Assembly: GCA_965662345.1 (NCBI GenBank)
Contig: CBFIHE010000005.1
Location: 1 to 64,000 of the forward strand
DNA length: 64,000 bases
Reading direction: 5' to 3'
Source of the DNA: UBA6049 sp965662345
GTDB taxonomy: Bacteria; Bacteroidota; Bacteroidia; Flavobacteriales_G; Salibacteraceae
Below the pieces are notes generated by a model. It saw only the letters and a list, made by a program, of their open reading frames with translations, had not been told where the DNA came from and ran no database searches. Positions within the stretch are counted from its first letter, which is position 1, and the number at the start of each line of letters is the position of its first letter. Shown in pieces: positions 51,001-58,838 of the stretch. Both the position numbers and the translations under genes were made by a program.

Positions 51001-51215
51001 GTTAAACCGTTGTTGAAATATCCATATTGCCCTGCCTGACCGAATACTTGAATATTATTAATGGTAACCGTACCATCCGAGAATACATTGTTTATCAAAT
51101 GGTTAGCAGTGTTATACGGAGCAGCATTTGTCACCAGCATTTGGGCTTTACCAGTATGCACTTTCAATAGCAGTATAGCTGCAAGTAAAAGTGTTAAATG
51201 CTTAAGCTTAATCAT
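48009..51215 (-). CDS. Large T9SS type B surface protein with choice-of-anchor L domain
   Basis: 1068 residues from the ATG at 51215; the TTG four codons upstream is less likely. Signal peptide (1 to about 25). Residues about 55-300 form a choice-of-anchor L domain (NFGFPWMGTA, FDFVPTQDTMAFKFCFTSDE, CQTYNFTMAIANAGD). Then a Calx-like stretch and about six Ig-like repeats of some 85 residues with the pattern YQWSTG or YQWSNG and TTDYYVTVTD-type steps. A PKD domain (LWDFGDGNQ) and a type B sorting domain (AYIPTAFTPNGDGVNDVF, IFDRWGNEVFSS) end it. Probably an adhesin or gliding-surface protein exported by T9SS. It ends 1 base from the kinase gene stop, convergent. Confidence 0.9.
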   Translation of the reverse strand: MIKLKHLTLLLAAILLLKVHTGKAQMLVTNAAPYNTANHLINNVFSDGTVTINNIQVFGQAGQYGYFNNGLTAVGMDSGIVLSTWDLASVSSSPSAPSWGFPAPGTVNNTTGLNFGFPWMGTATSNNLLSVSASVPALLGASFGPASDVNSACAISFDFVPTQDTMAFKFCFTSDEWNTYPCSQFNDVFGFFVAGPGITGTFNSPIGFPNSANVAFVPGTNIPITISSITHPTQTGSCNQAYNTQYYLAGNSGGLTMNAKTTVIEIKFPVQICQTYNFTMAIANAGDVGLQSAVFMEGNSFGGTSPFNAVIQPTYNTIGGDSIIYEGCAGIEIVFERNDTLLAPDSIPLNIFGSAIAGLDTDPIPDTLFFAQGQDSLAVYFNIPDDGLVEGSETLYVAIDDTTIQIGCGSFQGDTLMITIEDAPLITADPTIDTVMCTNAPVNLLANPLTGIGPFTYQWSTGDTLDSIFVSTPTTTTDYYVTLTDACSLYTYVDTATVVIQNPPTSIDAPGDTIDCEDVGAVVLVNVNNPMPGLSYQWSTGFVSTQFYEMNPFVTTDYYVTVSQNCAGYNLIDTFTLVVDNPPFTLNTVDDTINCTSDSIDIWVDVSYTTPGFTFQWNNGVTDSVQRVKPQVSTEYYVSVTDACGQLTVVDTVTVWVINEPIVTSRENKSIPCAGDVVTIGPEVSGGYYPYSYQWSNGVTDSSQVVTSGDTSVFTVSVTDICGTDTAIEQITVTVQTYDPLQIIPFENDTVDCVGDIFEFGEATVIGGSGDYVVSWTNWQDELDILWGIADSTRIFTIQAADNCNLDSASAQVIVAVPNYNPLQVTLPFDTFACPDDNIPLVATAAGGDGEYTYRWSNGREGNTLTVSPLGTNNYTITVTDGCESKASDEIFIDVAVPEANFEGQFIDGNNIIFTNLSVDASYYLWDFGDGNQSDTVNPWHEYLQSQVYGVTLFAYNDYGCVDSLSKEFTPPLRAYIPTAFTPNGDGVNDVFRMEGDGIRDINQIKKFSISIFDRWGNEVFSSISPAFEWDGSYKGQPVNTGPYVYTIFIEGYSQQKIEQTGTVNIVQ

Positions 51216-51239
51216 ATATTGTCTCAATTGGTCTCTTTA

Positions 51240-51279
51240 TAACGGAAACGTGGGCAATGACTACCTTTGGTTTCCGTTA
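51240..51279. repeat. 10-bp inverted repeat with 20-bp spacer between divergent genes
   Basis: TAACGGAAAC at 51240-51249 and GTTTCCGTTA at 51270-51279 are perfect inverted copies. Centre-to-centre distance is 30 bases, about three helical turns. Lies between the T9SS type B gene and the M20 dipeptidase gene. Could be a two-half-site operator or a leader hairpin. Confidence 0.55.
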
Positions 51280-51325
51280 ACTAAACGATAAAAATACAAA
51301 CGGTTGCCAATATAAACACTTGTAA

Positions 51326-52714
51326 ATGATGAACAAAACGCAAGAATACATTCACGCAAATAAAGAACGCTTCTTAAACGAATTGTTTGAGCTGCTTCGT
51401 ATGCCATCCATAAGTGCAGATTCTGCATACAATGAACATACACTTAATACAGCAAAAGCAGTAAAGAAAAGCTTGGAGCATGCAGGTGTAGATAAAGCAG
51501 AAATTTGCGATACCGAAGGCTATCCTGTTGTGTATGGAGAGAAAATTATAGACTCAGCCCTACCAACAGTAGTTGTTTATGGCCACTATGATGTTCAGCC
51601 CGCTGACCCCATTGATTTATGGACCACCCCTCCATTTGAACCTGAAATACGTAAAACAGACATCCACCCAGAAGGTGCCATTTTTGCGCGTGGTGCATGC
51701 GATGATAAAGGCCAAATGTTCATGCATGTTAAGGCTTTTGAAGCGATGGTGAAAACCGATACGTTGCCTTGTAATGTTAAATTCATGATTGAAGGCGAAG
51801 AAGAAGTGGGTTCTCCTAGTTTGGAAAAATTCTTGGCAGACAATAGAGAGAAATTAGCTGGAGATGTCATTCTCATTTCTGATACTGGAATGCTAGGAAA
51901 TGAAACTCCTTCAATCACTACAGGATTACGTGGGTTAAGTTATGTAGAGGTTGAAGTATCAGGGCCAAATAGAGACCTCCATAGTGGTCTTTATGGTGGA
52001 GCTGTTGCTAATCCCATCAATGTGCTGAATAAGATGATTGCGTCTTTATTTGATGAAAACAACCACATCAGTATTCCTGGTTTTTACGATGACGTAATTG
52101 AGTTGAGTGTAGAAGAAAGAACAGAAATGGCTAAAGCTCCTTTCAGTTTAGATACTTACAAGGGGCACTTAGATATTGATGATGTCTACGGTGAAGCCTA
52201 TTACAGTACAATGGAGCGTAACTCTATACGCCCAACATTAGATGTAAACGGAATTTGGGGTGGCTACACAGGTGAAGGCGCTAAGACAGTAATCGCCTCT
52301 AAAGCATACGCCAAAATCTCTATGCGATTGGTTCCAGCTCAAGACCCTGATAAAATCACGGCTCTTTTCGCTCAACATTTTGAAAGTATAGCACCCAAAG
52401 CGGTTAAGGTAAAAGTTACACCTCATCATGGAGGTCAGCCTTATGTATCGCCAATAGATACGCCAGAATACCAAGCTGCAAGTATGGCCATGGAAGATGC
52501 TTTTGGTAAGAAGCCCATTCCTGTTCGTTCAGGAGGGTCTATCCCAATTGTTGCTTTATTTGAGCAAGTATTAGGAATGAAATCTATTTTAATGGGATTT
52601 GGGTTAGATTCAGATGCCATTCATTCACCTAATGAACACTACGGAGTATTTAACTACTTCAAGGGTATTGAAACCATTCCTAATTACTACAAGCATTACG
52701 CTAATTTGAAATAA
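51326..52714 (+). CDS. M20 family metallodipeptidase
   Basis: 462 residues (ATG ATG at 51326/51329). M20A/CNDP-like peptidase with two zinc ions: first ligands in VVYGHYDVQPAD (His), the bridging Asp in ARGACDDKGQM, Glu pair in IEGEEEVGSPSLEKFL, then DTGMLGNETPS and the dimerisation-domain motif SGPNRDLHSGLYGG; the final His in FGLDSDAIHSPNEHYG. Cleaves dipeptides or other small amides in the cytosol. Its stop overlaps the next start by one base (TAATG), so the LEA14-like lipoprotein is translationally coupled. Confidence 0.93.
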   Translation: MMNKTQEYIHANKERFLNELFELLRMPSISADSAYNEHTLNTAKAVKKSLEHAGVDKAEICDTEGYPVVYGEKIIDSALPTVVVYGHYDVQPADPIDLWTTPPFEPEIRKTDIHPEGAIFARGACDDKGQMFMHVKAFEAMVKTDTLPCNVKFMIEGEEEVGSPSLEKFLADNREKLAGDVILISDTGMLGNETPSITTGLRGLSYVEVEVSGPNRDLHSGLYGGAVANPINVLNKMIASLFDENNHISIPGFYDDVIELSVEERTEMAKAPFSLDTYKGHLDIDDVYGEAYYSTMERNSIRPTLDVNGIWGGYTGEGAKTVIASKAYAKISMRLVPAQDPDKITALFAQHFESIAPKAVKVKVTPHHGGQPYVSPIDTPEYQAASMAMEDAFGKKPIPVRSGGSIPIVALFEQVLGMKSILMGFGLDSDAIHSPNEHYGVFNYFKGIETIPNYYKHYANLK

Positions 52715-53190
52715 TGAGAGGCTTTATCATAGGACTAGTTGCTTTAATCTTTCTTTCAGGTTGTGGCAACATGCAAGATGTAACGGTTAAAGAGGTTACA
52801 GGAATTAGGTTAAAAGACCTGAACAACGAGAGTGTAACTGTAGATGTTGATTTGGTGATTTCAAATCCCAATCCCGTGCCTTTTCACGTGAAGAATGCTG
52901 ATTTGCTGATTTCATTGAATGGAAATAGATTGGGCAAAACCATTCTAAGCAATGGGTTTGATATTCCTGCCATATCTGAAAAGGAACACAGTATTACCTT
53001 AACCGCAGAAACTGGTGACGCGCTACAGCAGCAGTTACCTGGTTTGTTAATGAGCGCTTTAACTCAGTCGTTTGATGTTGAAATTGAAGGAAATATCAGA
53101 GGTGGTGTCTTTATCTTCAGTAAAGATATACCTGTAAAGCATAGAGAAGAAGTTGACTTAAAAAAGCTCAATTTAAATGGGCTTTTCTAA
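52714..53190 (+). CDS. LEA14-like (LEA type 2) lipoprotein
   Basis: 158 residues. Signal peptide with lipobox LSGC (Cys about 17), then a LEA_2/WHy-type domain: DVTVKEVTGIRLKDLNNESV, VDLVISNPNPVPFHV, and KDIPVKHREEVDLKK. The NPNPVPFHVKN pattern is the WHy motif. Probably an outer- or inner-membrane anchored protein of unknown role. Coupled to the M20 dipeptidase gene. Its TAA stop overlaps the convergent gene's stop (CTAA, 53187-53190). Confidence 0.85.
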   Translation: MRGFIIGLVALIFLSGCGNMQDVTVKEVTGIRLKDLNNESVTVDVDLVISNPNPVPFHVKNADLLISLNGNRLGKTILSNGFDIPAISEKEHSITLTAETGDALQQQLPGLLMSALTQSFDVEIEGNIRGGVFIFSKDIPVKHREEVDLKKLNLNGLF

Positions 53191-53777
53191 TTGAATTTAA
53201 CTTCTTTAATCACTTTATGTCCGAATAACCCGTTGGCGGTGCGGTAGGTTACAGAATTTGCCACACTGGCCTCGGGCGTTTGGTATACGTCAAAAGAGCG
53301 AAGCTCTGGATATTCTTCAAAAGCGCTTCCCTCTAAATGAAGTTTAACATCAAACTTGCTTAAAAAGCTGCGTTTGGTTTGCTCTATGTGTACTACTTGA
53401 AAGGTTTGAGTTTCATCAGGACCAGCAAACAAAAAATTCATTGACATGAGAATTCCCATGAGTAACGGCCCTACTCCTAAGAGTGAGCCCAAAACCAACT
53501 CCCACACTTCAAGCTTCAGTTTCTTCCTGTAGAACCTGTAAGGTAGAATTAGCGCACCAGCCCCGCATAATACGTACAACCTCAAAAGATCTATGGTGGT
53601 TACTACAGTGTAGTTGGCTAATACCAATACCAATACACCCCCAATGAATAAACCAACGAGTATTAGGGTATGTGACCAATGATGCTCTCCTTGTCGAATA
53701 TCTCCATTGAGTTTATTCTTTCCCAACTTGATTTTGCGACCTCTTCTGCGGGCTATTTCATTTCTTCTTGATGCCAA
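53187..53777 (-). CDS. Unknown membrane protein, paralogous to C-terminal module of the MtfA-like protein
   Basis: 196 residues with a TTG start at 53777; no ATG is near. A very basic N terminus (RRNEIARRRGRKIKLGKNKL), then three transmembrane segments (about 33-57, 64-82, 92-118) and a C-terminal soluble domain. The third segment and the following stretch (LLGVGPLLMGILMSMNFLF ... FQVVHIEQTKRSFL) align well with the end of the neighbouring peptidase (FLGLAPMIMAVFMTLNNVW ... CEIHKVYPKSERVFL). The two genes overlap by 20 bases, peptidase first. I infer a two-component membrane complex. Function unknown. Confidence 0.7.
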   Translation of the reverse strand: MASRRNEIARRRGRKIKLGKNKLNGDIRQGEHHWSHTLILVGLFIGGVLVLVLANYTVVTTIDLLRLYVLCGAGALILPYRFYRKKLKLEVWELVLGSLLGVGPLLMGILMSMNFLFAGPDETQTFQVVHIEQTKRSFLSKFDVKLHLEGSAFEEYPELRSFDVYQTPEASVANSVTYRTANGLFGHKVIKEVKFN

Positions 53778-55177
53778 TAGATTCTATACTTTTCACATTA
53801 ATCCAACCAGGAAAGTGATGTTCTGTTTTAAACCTAACCTTCAAAGAATCCTTTGGGTTCACGCCAATGCCTTTTATGGTTCCTAACGGAAGTTGAATGG
53901 GATTAAATTTAGCATGGTCAAATGGCAAACTTTGATTTCTTGTTAAAAAAACACGTTCAGATTTGGGGTAAACTTTATGAATTTCACACCGCGTTTCAAA
54001 AATACGGTGTTCTCTCATCCAAACATTATTCAAGGTCATGAAAACCGCCATAATCATGGGCGCCAAGCCCAAGAAAGAGTATGCAGTTAACGTAAAGCTA
54101 ACCATATAGCCGCTAGATATATACTTACGATACCCAAAAGCCACTGTTGCTAGTCCTCCTAAAAGCCACATCAACCAAAATGATATTGCCTTTTCATGAA
54201 AGCCAACATACAGATAGATTGAAATAGGTAAAGCCAAAAAGAAGCCAATAATAATTGCATACTGTGGCCATTGGTACTTATCGTTCAATAAAAACTTGGG
54301 AACAGATGCTGGAATGGGTTCCGTGCTCATATCTCTATTACTTGCATCAACAAAAGCGCGATCTAAGATATAGTCAGTTTCCGTAGCTAAGGGGTTTAAA
54401 TTCAATGCTACGCTAAGGTGCACGTACAAGTTGGAGTAGGCTTCAAAAAGGTACATGGGCTTTTCAAAAAAGTACTCCATGCTCACTGCAAAAAATTCGT
54501 TCCTATTGGTTCTTGCATATGCCCTCAAGGTGTGCTCATCTGAAGAAGACAGGGCTGAAAAAGCATCTGATTCGATTTCATCTAATACAGCAGCATAAGC
54601 CAAGAATCGCTGATCGGAGTCTTGTTCATTCCTTAGGTTCAACTCAAAAGCATGGGCAAATTCATGAATAGAAAGATTCAAAGCATCTTCGCTATCATCA
54701 AATCCTGCCCTCAAATTATTCCAAGAAAGCATCACTTTGTTCTTTGTAGCACCGCCTTTCAAGAACTTCCCTATTTGCGAAAGATAGAACTCAGCAGGAT
54801 AGACCCAAATTTCTCGTATCCCTGGAAGCATGAACTCTTTCAATCCAAACGTAATCATAATGGCCCCACTGCATAAAAGCCATTTATGTTCTTCTTTTAG
54901 TGGAAAATCATTCATTGGCCTAAACCGCTTATCTTCTACAAAAAGTTCTAGGCGATGAATAAATTTAGCCCTGCCCTCAAGGCTCAACCGTTTGTAAAAA
55001 TCTACATGACTCTCTAAAAAAATCATCCATCTTCTTAAAATCGGTTCTGGAAACACTATTATGAAACAATACCTTATTGAGGTAGAATTCATGGAGTGGC
55101 CTAACCAGAGCATACTTAGGATTGTAGGCATGCACCAACCAAGCTATAATTAAAACAAAGGTTACGTAGGTAAACAT
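53758..55177 (-). CDS. MtfA-like membrane zinc peptidase, disrupted by a 1-base frameshift
   Basis: The peptidase domain resembles MtfA: FYKRLSLEGRAKFIHRLELF at its start, the zinc motif HEFAH (54652-54666) and NEFFAVSMEYFFEKP with the third ligand Glu. After it come three transmembrane segments and a C-terminal domain shared with the next gene. The upstream N terminus lies in another frame: one helix (MFTYVTFVLIIAWLVHAYNP from ATG 55177) then YLNKVLFHNSVSRTDFKKMD. The two frames join if the seven-T run at 55016-55022 had six (MDDFLESHVDFYK). It may be a sequencing error or a real frameshift; without repair, translation could begin at ATG 55026 and lose the N-terminal helix. Confidence 0.75.
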
Positions 55178-55285
55178 GAACAAAGGGCTTAGCGATGCGC
55201 AAACGTAACTTAGCACACCAATTTCTTGGTTAAAATACCTTTTTTTCGCTTTTTCATTCAGCACGCAATTCAGAACCAACAAAAC

Positions 55286-57304
55286 ATGGAACATCCATTC
55301 ACAAATAAACTCGCCACAGAATCTAGCCCTTATCTATTGCAACACGCACACAACCCAGTGGACTGGCACCCTTGGGGAGACGAAGCTTTGGATAAAGCCA
55401 AGAAAGAAAATAAGATGTTACTCATTAGCATAGGTTATTCTAGTTGCCACTGGTGCCATGTGATGGAACATGAAAGTTTTGAAGATCCAGCAGTAGCTGA
55501 GGTTATGAACGAGCATTTTGTATGTATTAAAGTAGATAGAGAAGAGAGACCAGATATAGACCAAATTTACATGGAAGCAGTTCAGCTACTAACGCGCAGT
55601 GGTGGATGGCCGCTAAACTGCTTTGCGCTGCCAGACGGGAGACCATTTTACGGAGGCACTTACTACAAGAAGGAGGATTGGGTAAATATTTGCAAGAGAG
55701 TAGCACGTGAATACCAGGAAAAACCTGATGAGGTAGAAACATTTGCGAACAAACTTACTGAAGGAGTTATCCAAAGCGATGACATTGCATTAAATGATCA
55801 TGCACCTGCTTTTCACAAAGAGGTTCTGGAAATAGCCGTACAGGAATGGGCTAAATCATTCGATAAGGTTGATGGTGGAGGAAACCAAGCTCCAAAATTT
55901 CCGTTGCCCAATAACCACTTGTTTTTATTGAGATACGCTCACTTAAATGCTGATTTTGATACCTTAAAACATGTAAAGCTTACCCTAGATAAAATGGCTT
56001 TAGGGGGTATAAATGATCAGCTAGGTGGAGGTTTTGCACGTTACGCAACAGATATGAAGTGGCTCATTCCGCACTTTGAGAAAATGCTCTATGATAATGC
56101 ACAACTTCTTTCTCTTTTTGCTGAAGCCTATCAAAAGCTTAAAAAACCGCTCTACAAAGAAGTTCTATTCAACACTATAGAATTTTGCAATAGAGAGTTA
56201 AGTGATGAGGAAGGACTTTATTACTCTGCGTTAGATGCAGATTCTGAAGGTATTGAAGGTAAGTTCTACACATGGAAAGCAGAGGAGCTAAAGTCACTGT
56301 TAGGAGAAGATTTTGAATTTGCCAAGTGGTATTACAATATCAATGAAAATGGCCATTGGGAAGACGGAAACTATATTCTAATGAGATCAGAATCTGATGA
56401 AGACTTAGCTACTGAAAAAGACATTCCGCTCGCAGAAATTAAAGAAACTGCTAAACGCATTAATGCAAAAATGCTGTCAAAAAGAGCAGAGCGCGTAAGA
56501 CCTGGATTAGATGATAAAATTCTAACCTCTTGGAATGGATTAATGCTTAAAGGAATGGTAGACTCGTATCGAGTAACAGGTCACACTCCATTTCTTGAAA
56601 CAGCACTAAAAACAGCTCTTTTCTTAACGGTTACTCAACGAATGGTTGATGGTGGCCTGTATCACTCTTACAAAAACGGAAAATCGTCAATAATTGGATT
56701 TCTAGAAGATTACGCATTTGTGATTGAAGCCCTTATTGCCCTGTATAGCGCCACGGGCGATTCGCATTGGCTACAAGAAGCTGAAAAGCTCACCAACTAT
56801 GCGGTCAAGAATTTTATGAATCGAGAAAATGGCATGTTCTTCTTCACCTCCAATCTTGCTCCAGAAAATGTAGCCAGAAGAACAGAAATACAGGATAACG
56901 TGATTCCGTCTTCAAATTCAGCAATGGCACGTAATCTCTTCTATTTAGGTCACCTATTGGAACAAGGGGACTTTTTAAATATGACAGAAACAATGTTGAA
57001 CAATATTCAGAATGGTGTAGCAAGATATCCGGCTGGCTTTTCAAACTGGGGAATACTCATGATGCATTATACCTTCCCATTCTATGAAGTGGCTATTTCA
57101 GGAGAAAATGCCATGGCTAAGCTTCATGATTTGGAACAACACTACAACCCAAACAAATTAGCCGTTTCATGTACCAAATCTTCTGATGTTCCGTTGTTCG
57201 TCAACAGATTTGTAGAAGGAAAAACACTACTCTATGTTTGCCGCAATAAAGCATGCAAATTACCAACGGAAGAAGTAGTGGAAGCACTAAAACAATTGAA
57301 TTGA
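55286..57304 (+). CDS. Thioredoxin domain protein, DUF255/YyaL family
   Basis: 672 residues from the ATG at 55286; the frame opens upstream at 55226 but only with TTG. The N terminus is a DUF255 thioredoxin-like domain: SSPYLLQHAHNPVDWHPWG, then the CxxC in GYSSCHWCHVMEHESFED. The rest is an (alpha/alpha)6-barrel like the SPATA20/N-acylglucosamine 2-epimerase family, with GGFARYATDMKWLIPHFEKM, YSALDADSEGIEGKFYTW and ILTSWNGLMLKGM. Catalytic role unknown despite wide conservation. The next gene starts inside its stop codon (TTGA, 57301-57304). Confidence 0.9.
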   Translation: MEHPFTNKLATESSPYLLQHAHNPVDWHPWGDEALDKAKKENKMLLISIGYSSCHWCHVMEHESFEDPAVAEVMNEHFVCIKVDREERPDIDQIYMEAVQLLTRSGGWPLNCFALPDGRPFYGGTYYKKEDWVNICKRVAREYQEKPDEVETFANKLTEGVIQSDDIALNDHAPAFHKEVLEIAVQEWAKSFDKVDGGGNQAPKFPLPNNHLFLLRYAHLNADFDTLKHVKLTLDKMALGGINDQLGGGFARYATDMKWLIPHFEKMLYDNAQLLSLFAEAYQKLKKPLYKEVLFNTIEFCNRELSDEEGLYYSALDADSEGIEGKFYTWKAEELKSLLGEDFEFAKWYYNINENGHWEDGNYILMRSESDEDLATEKDIPLAEIKETAKRINAKMLSKRAERVRPGLDDKILTSWNGLMLKGMVDSYRVTGHTPFLETALKTALFLTVTQRMVDGGLYHSYKNGKSSIIGFLEDYAFVIEALIALYSATGDSHWLQEAEKLTNYAVKNFMNRENGMFFFTSNLAPENVARRTEIQDNVIPSSNSAMARNLFYLGHLLEQGDFLNMTETMLNNIQNGVARYPAGFSNWGILMMHYTFPFYEVAISGENAMAKLHDLEQHYNPNKLAVSCTKSSDVPLFVNRFVEGKTLLYVCRNKACKLPTEEVVEALKQLN

Positions 57305-58158
57305 AGCATTTAACGGTAATTACACTACTCTTTTCTCCTTTCTTTTTATGGGGCCAAGTATATAACTTGGAAGGAAGCGTTTTTTTTAATGAACCCTACC
57401 TTGAGGCTGCTTTTGTGAAAGAAAACGCTATTCGAAAGGTTACTGCAACCATAGCGTTTAAGGATGAAGGGCAACCCATTAAGAGAAAGCGCTCTCGTTG
57501 GAGTTTTTCATTCAATAAGAATGGTCAATTAGTTAACGTGCATAAACTCTTAGATAAGGGTTCTTGGCTAGATTCCGTAAATCTATCAATACGCTACAAC
57601 GAAAGCTCCAAACCCATTTTTAGGCGAGAGCGCGATTTATTTGGAATTCACTTTTACAGATTCGAATACAAACAAGACGGCTCCTTATTCAGAGAAGTCT
57701 ACGAGCGCCCTGCTGCATACAAAAAGAACCCTAAAGTAGTTTTCTTCAACACAGATTTCTATGGAGATACCGTAACCATAGTGCACTTTCTGAATAAACT
57801 CAATTTAGAGTTTAAGCAAGAGTTACGTAAGTTTTCATCATCGGCCTTGCCGTTACATTACCGTGATAAAAGACATATAACGGGAACGAATACTGAAAAG
57901 TATTGGGTGTACAATGATTCCAATAGGCTAGACTCCTTAATTATTGAAGAATACATTCCTGAGCGAAAAAGCCATGTATTTACGTACACATACAACAGCA
58001 AAGGGCTGCTAACACAAGAAGATTACCTTTTGAATGGTAAACCCAAACATCATGGTGAGATTTTGTATGCCGATGGTGTTCCAGATGCTTACTTGAAAAG
58101 AGATGAAGAGACGAAACGAATTACGATTATTCGTTTTTCCTATGAAACAGGGGATTAA
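57301..58158 (+). CDS. Secreted protein of unknown function
   Basis: 285 residues, starting with TTG at 57301 (MKHLTVITLLFSPFFLWGQ gives a signal peptide; upstream codons in the frame lie in the preceding gene). The rest is beta-rich with short tyrosine/asparagine steps, for example SFSFNKNGQLVNVHKLLDKG, YEFRYKQDG-like RFEYKQDGSLF and YTYNSKGLLTQEDYLLNGKP. Such Tyr-Gly-rich repeats occur in RHS- or MORN-like beta structures of secreted Bacteroidota proteins, but I cannot name the family. Coupled to the DUF255 gene by a 4-base overlap, and convergent with tsaB by a 4-base stop overlap (TTAA, 58155-58158). Confidence 0.65.
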   Translation: MKHLTVITLLFSPFFLWGQVYNLEGSVFFNEPYLEAAFVKENAIRKVTATIAFKDEGQPIKRKRSRWSFSFNKNGQLVNVHKLLDKGSWLDSVNLSIRYNESSKPIFRRERDLFGIHFYRFEYKQDGSLFREVYERPAAYKKNPKVVFFNTDFYGDTVTIVHFLNKLNLEFKQELRKFSSSALPLHYRDKRHITGTNTEKYWVYNDSNRLDSLIIEEYIPERKSHVFTYTYNSKGLLTQEDYLLNGKPKHHGEILYADGVPDAYLKRDEETKRITIIRFSYETGD

Positions 58159-58838
58159 ACCTTCTTCTTAGGTGTAGTGGCTATGAAATCTTTTAGATAG
58201 AAAGGCTCATAGTAAGCAACATCTACAAACTGCCTTTTTTGATAGGCAAGTGTTGCAATAGCTACCATTCCTGCTACAGAGGGGTAAACTGCTGGAAAGA
58301 AGCTAGCATTAGGATGCTCCCCTATTAACACTTCAAACTTTGCCGAGCCATCTCCTATGAAGGCTATCTTTTCTTCTTTCAATAGGTCTGAAAAAGAAGA
58401 TTCTTCCAAAACCAAAGCCTCCGTTTCACGAATCGCCTCTCCTTTGGTGTTAAAGATAGCTGTGTACACTTCCATTCTTCGTGCATCTAGCATGGGTACT
58501 AGCAGTCCATCAAATTCTTCTAGCTCTTGCTGAGTCGCTAGCGTTTCCATAGTAGGAACGGCTATTAAAGGCAACCCACAAGAATAAGCTAACCCTTTAG
58601 CAGTAGACACCCCAATACGTAAGCCAGTATATGAACCGGGACCAGCTCCTACTGCAATTGCAGCTAAATCTGAAGCTTTAATATTTGCCTTGGCCAAGCA
58701 AGACTCAATGAAATCACCTAGATTTTCTGCGTGGGTATACCCATCATTTATTTCCTCTTTAAAGAGCAGTTCACCATCTTTACAAATGCCAACAGAACAT
58801 AGGGTTGTTGCTGTCTCTATGAGTAGAATGTATGCCAT
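58155..58838 (-). CDS. tsaB: tRNA threonylcarbamoyladenosine biosynthesis protein TsaB
   Basis: 227 residues. TsaB partners TsaD and TsaE in making the t6A base next to the anticodon of ANN-decoding tRNAs. ASKHA-type fold with LLIETATTLCSVGICKDGEL at the start, AVGAGPGSYTGLRIGVSTAKGLAY and MLDARRMEVYTAIF. The start overlaps the stop of the adaptor gene upstream by one base, so it is coupled into the efflux operon. Confidence 0.95.
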   Translation of the reverse strand: MAYILLIETATTLCSVGICKDGELLFKEEINDGYTHAENLGDFIESCLAKANIKASDLAAIAVGAGPGSYTGLRIGVSTAKGLAYSCGLPLIAVPTMETLATQQELEEFDGLLVPMLDARRMEVYTAIFNTKGEAIRETEALVLEESSFSDLLKEEKIAFIGDGSAKFEVLIGEHPNASFFPAVYPSVAGMVAIATLAYQKRQFVDVAYYEPFYLKDFIATTPKKKV

